41,555 bases of DNA from an uncultured Tenacibaculum sp. (GTDB lineage Bacteria; Bacteroidota; Bacteroidia; Flavobacteriales; Flavobacteriaceae): positions 1 to 41,555 of the forward strand of contig CAKZVD010000021.1 of the NCBI GenBank assembly GCA_937922085.1, read 5' to 3'. The first letter of the stretch is position 1; each line of letters starts with the position of its first letter. The position numbers and the translations under genes are program-made. A model generated the notes under the pieces. It was given only the letters and a program-made list of their open reading frames with translations. It searched no databases and was not told the DNA's origin. Positions 40,866 through 41,555 of this stretch are shown here, piece after piece.

Positions 40866-41555
40866 CTAAAAACCTGACAAATAACCAGATAACGAAAGTG
40901 TATTATTCACATTCATTTTTTTTCGAACCCGCTGTTTTGCTTTTTTAACACTGCTTTCAACGATGTATAACATTGTAGATATCTCTTTTTGAGTAAACCC
41001 TATTTTCACTAAAATAAGTAAACGTAATTCAGTTTTAGAAAGATTCGAATGGACTTTAAGTAAATTTGATAAAAAATTAGGGTTCAATTCTTGATATTTA
41101 TTTTTAAAGCTAATCCACTCCTCTTTATTTGTTAAATTATATTCTAACAATTTAAATATACTTAGTAGATCTGTTTTTTTAAATTGGGCATTATTAATTT
41201 TTATCAATTGTAATTTAAGTTCTTCATTTGTATACTTTAAAGCTATTTGTTGTTGCTCATACTCTTGAACTTTTTTGATATTTCCCTTTAAAATAAGAGC
41301 AGTTGTATATGTAAAAATAACAAACTCAAGAGTTGTTCCTATCTTGAAAAACACTTTTCCTGTAACTTCTGTTGTTAAATAAATATTCATAATACCTATT
41401 AAAACAAATGCTAGAACTACAGACATTGCCAAAACATAATATTTTGTTTCGCTTCTTTTCCTTGAAATCACAATCATGTTAATTAATAAAATTAACCACC
41501 CAAAACCAAAAAAGAATTCAACAACATGTATTTCTCCCACCTTATCGATACAGAA
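40866..41555 (-). CDS. 7TM-type membrane protein with LuxR-like HTH (5' partial)
   Basis: The visible 229 residues contain about four hydrophobic segments (to about residue 85 of the GTG-initiated frame), a coiled-coil stretch (about 85-125) and a C-terminal LuxR-type helix-turn-helix (SKTELRLLILVKIGFTQKEISTMLYIVESSVKKAKQR, in part). A GTG at 41540 could start it, but the frame stays open to the window edge (F-C-I-D-K before the GTG). The layout resembles 7TMR-DISM receptors, so the extracellular domain is probably cut off. It lies upstream of the RiPP operon on the same strand and is a good candidate for its regulator. Confidence 0.78.
   Translation of the reverse strand, partial: FCIDKVGEIHVVEFFFGFGWLILLINMIVISRKRSETKYYVLAMSVVLAFVLIGIMNIYLTTEVTGKVFFKIGTTLEFVIFTYTTALILKGNIKKVQEYEQQQIALKYTNEELKLQLIKINNAQFKKTDLLSIFKLLEYNLTNKEEWISFKNKYQELNPNFLSNLLKVHSNLSKTELRLLILVKIGFTQKEISTMLYIVESSVKKAKQRVRKKMNVNNTLSLSGYLSGF

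Overview
The window is AT-rich DNA with short A-rich leaders in place of Shine-Dalgarno sites and promoter boxes of the Bacteroidetes type (TAnnTTTG). It carries families typical of marine Flavobacteriaceae: GLPGLI proteins, a large CarboxypepD_reg/TonB-type receptor, truncated Crp-like regulators and INGG-leader peptides. My best guess is a Tenacibaculum-like flavobacterium. That is an inference; no marker gene or rRNA is present to fix the genus.

Layout. 1-1213: an IS4-type insertion sequence that has cut a TetR repressor gene, leaving its 3' remnant beside an AhpD-like gene and a perfect operator-like palindrome. 2.3-10.3 kb: a two-domain M16 lipoprotein protease, a Crp-like regulator with no normal start codon, an alpha/beta hydrolase, an HD phosphohydrolase/MFS pair, a second Crp-like regulator and a secreted protein. 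10.4-15.1 kb: a small secreted protein, two tandemly duplicated GLPGLI genes and an outer-membrane receptor, coupled by identical 13-nt overlaps. 15.2-19.2 kb: fabD, a queuosine-precursor transporter, a YbdG-like channel and an orphan OppC-type permease. 19.2-20.5 kb: four short INGG-leader, cysteine-rich peptides (one three-gene operon plus one separate copy with a duplicated 5' element). 20.9-22.1 kb: thioesterase and secreted nuclease.

22.2-30.0 kb holds a surface-proteolysis module: a lipoprotein, a small lipoprotein broken by a 5-bp duplication, a secreted TPR-CHAT caspase-like protein, a subtilisin lipoprotein, and a divergent sigma factor with a membrane TPR partner. Two transcription units in it, the S8-CHAT unit and the lipoprotein gene, share an unusual two-box promoter (GGGTAACC-N16-CTCCTTA). 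I infer that the sigma factor beside them reads it. 30.8-36.2 kb is a housekeeping operon (pabB, hydrolase, tilS, DsbD-like). 36.3-38.4 kb encodes a membrane-embedded patatin and a small membrane partner.

38.5-41.6 kb is a RiPP locus: a 7TM/LuxR-type regulator cut by the window edge, a KGG-leader precursor, a radical SAM/SPASM enzyme resembling cyclophane-forming FxsB-type maturases, and two six-cysteine peptides with the C-C-CC-C-C order of knottins. The last peptide's ATG is out of frame across a run of ten A, which suggests slippage or phase variation. The two most promising candidate systems are this RiPP locus with its four-peptide relative at 19-20 kb, and the sigma/S8/CHAT protease regulon.
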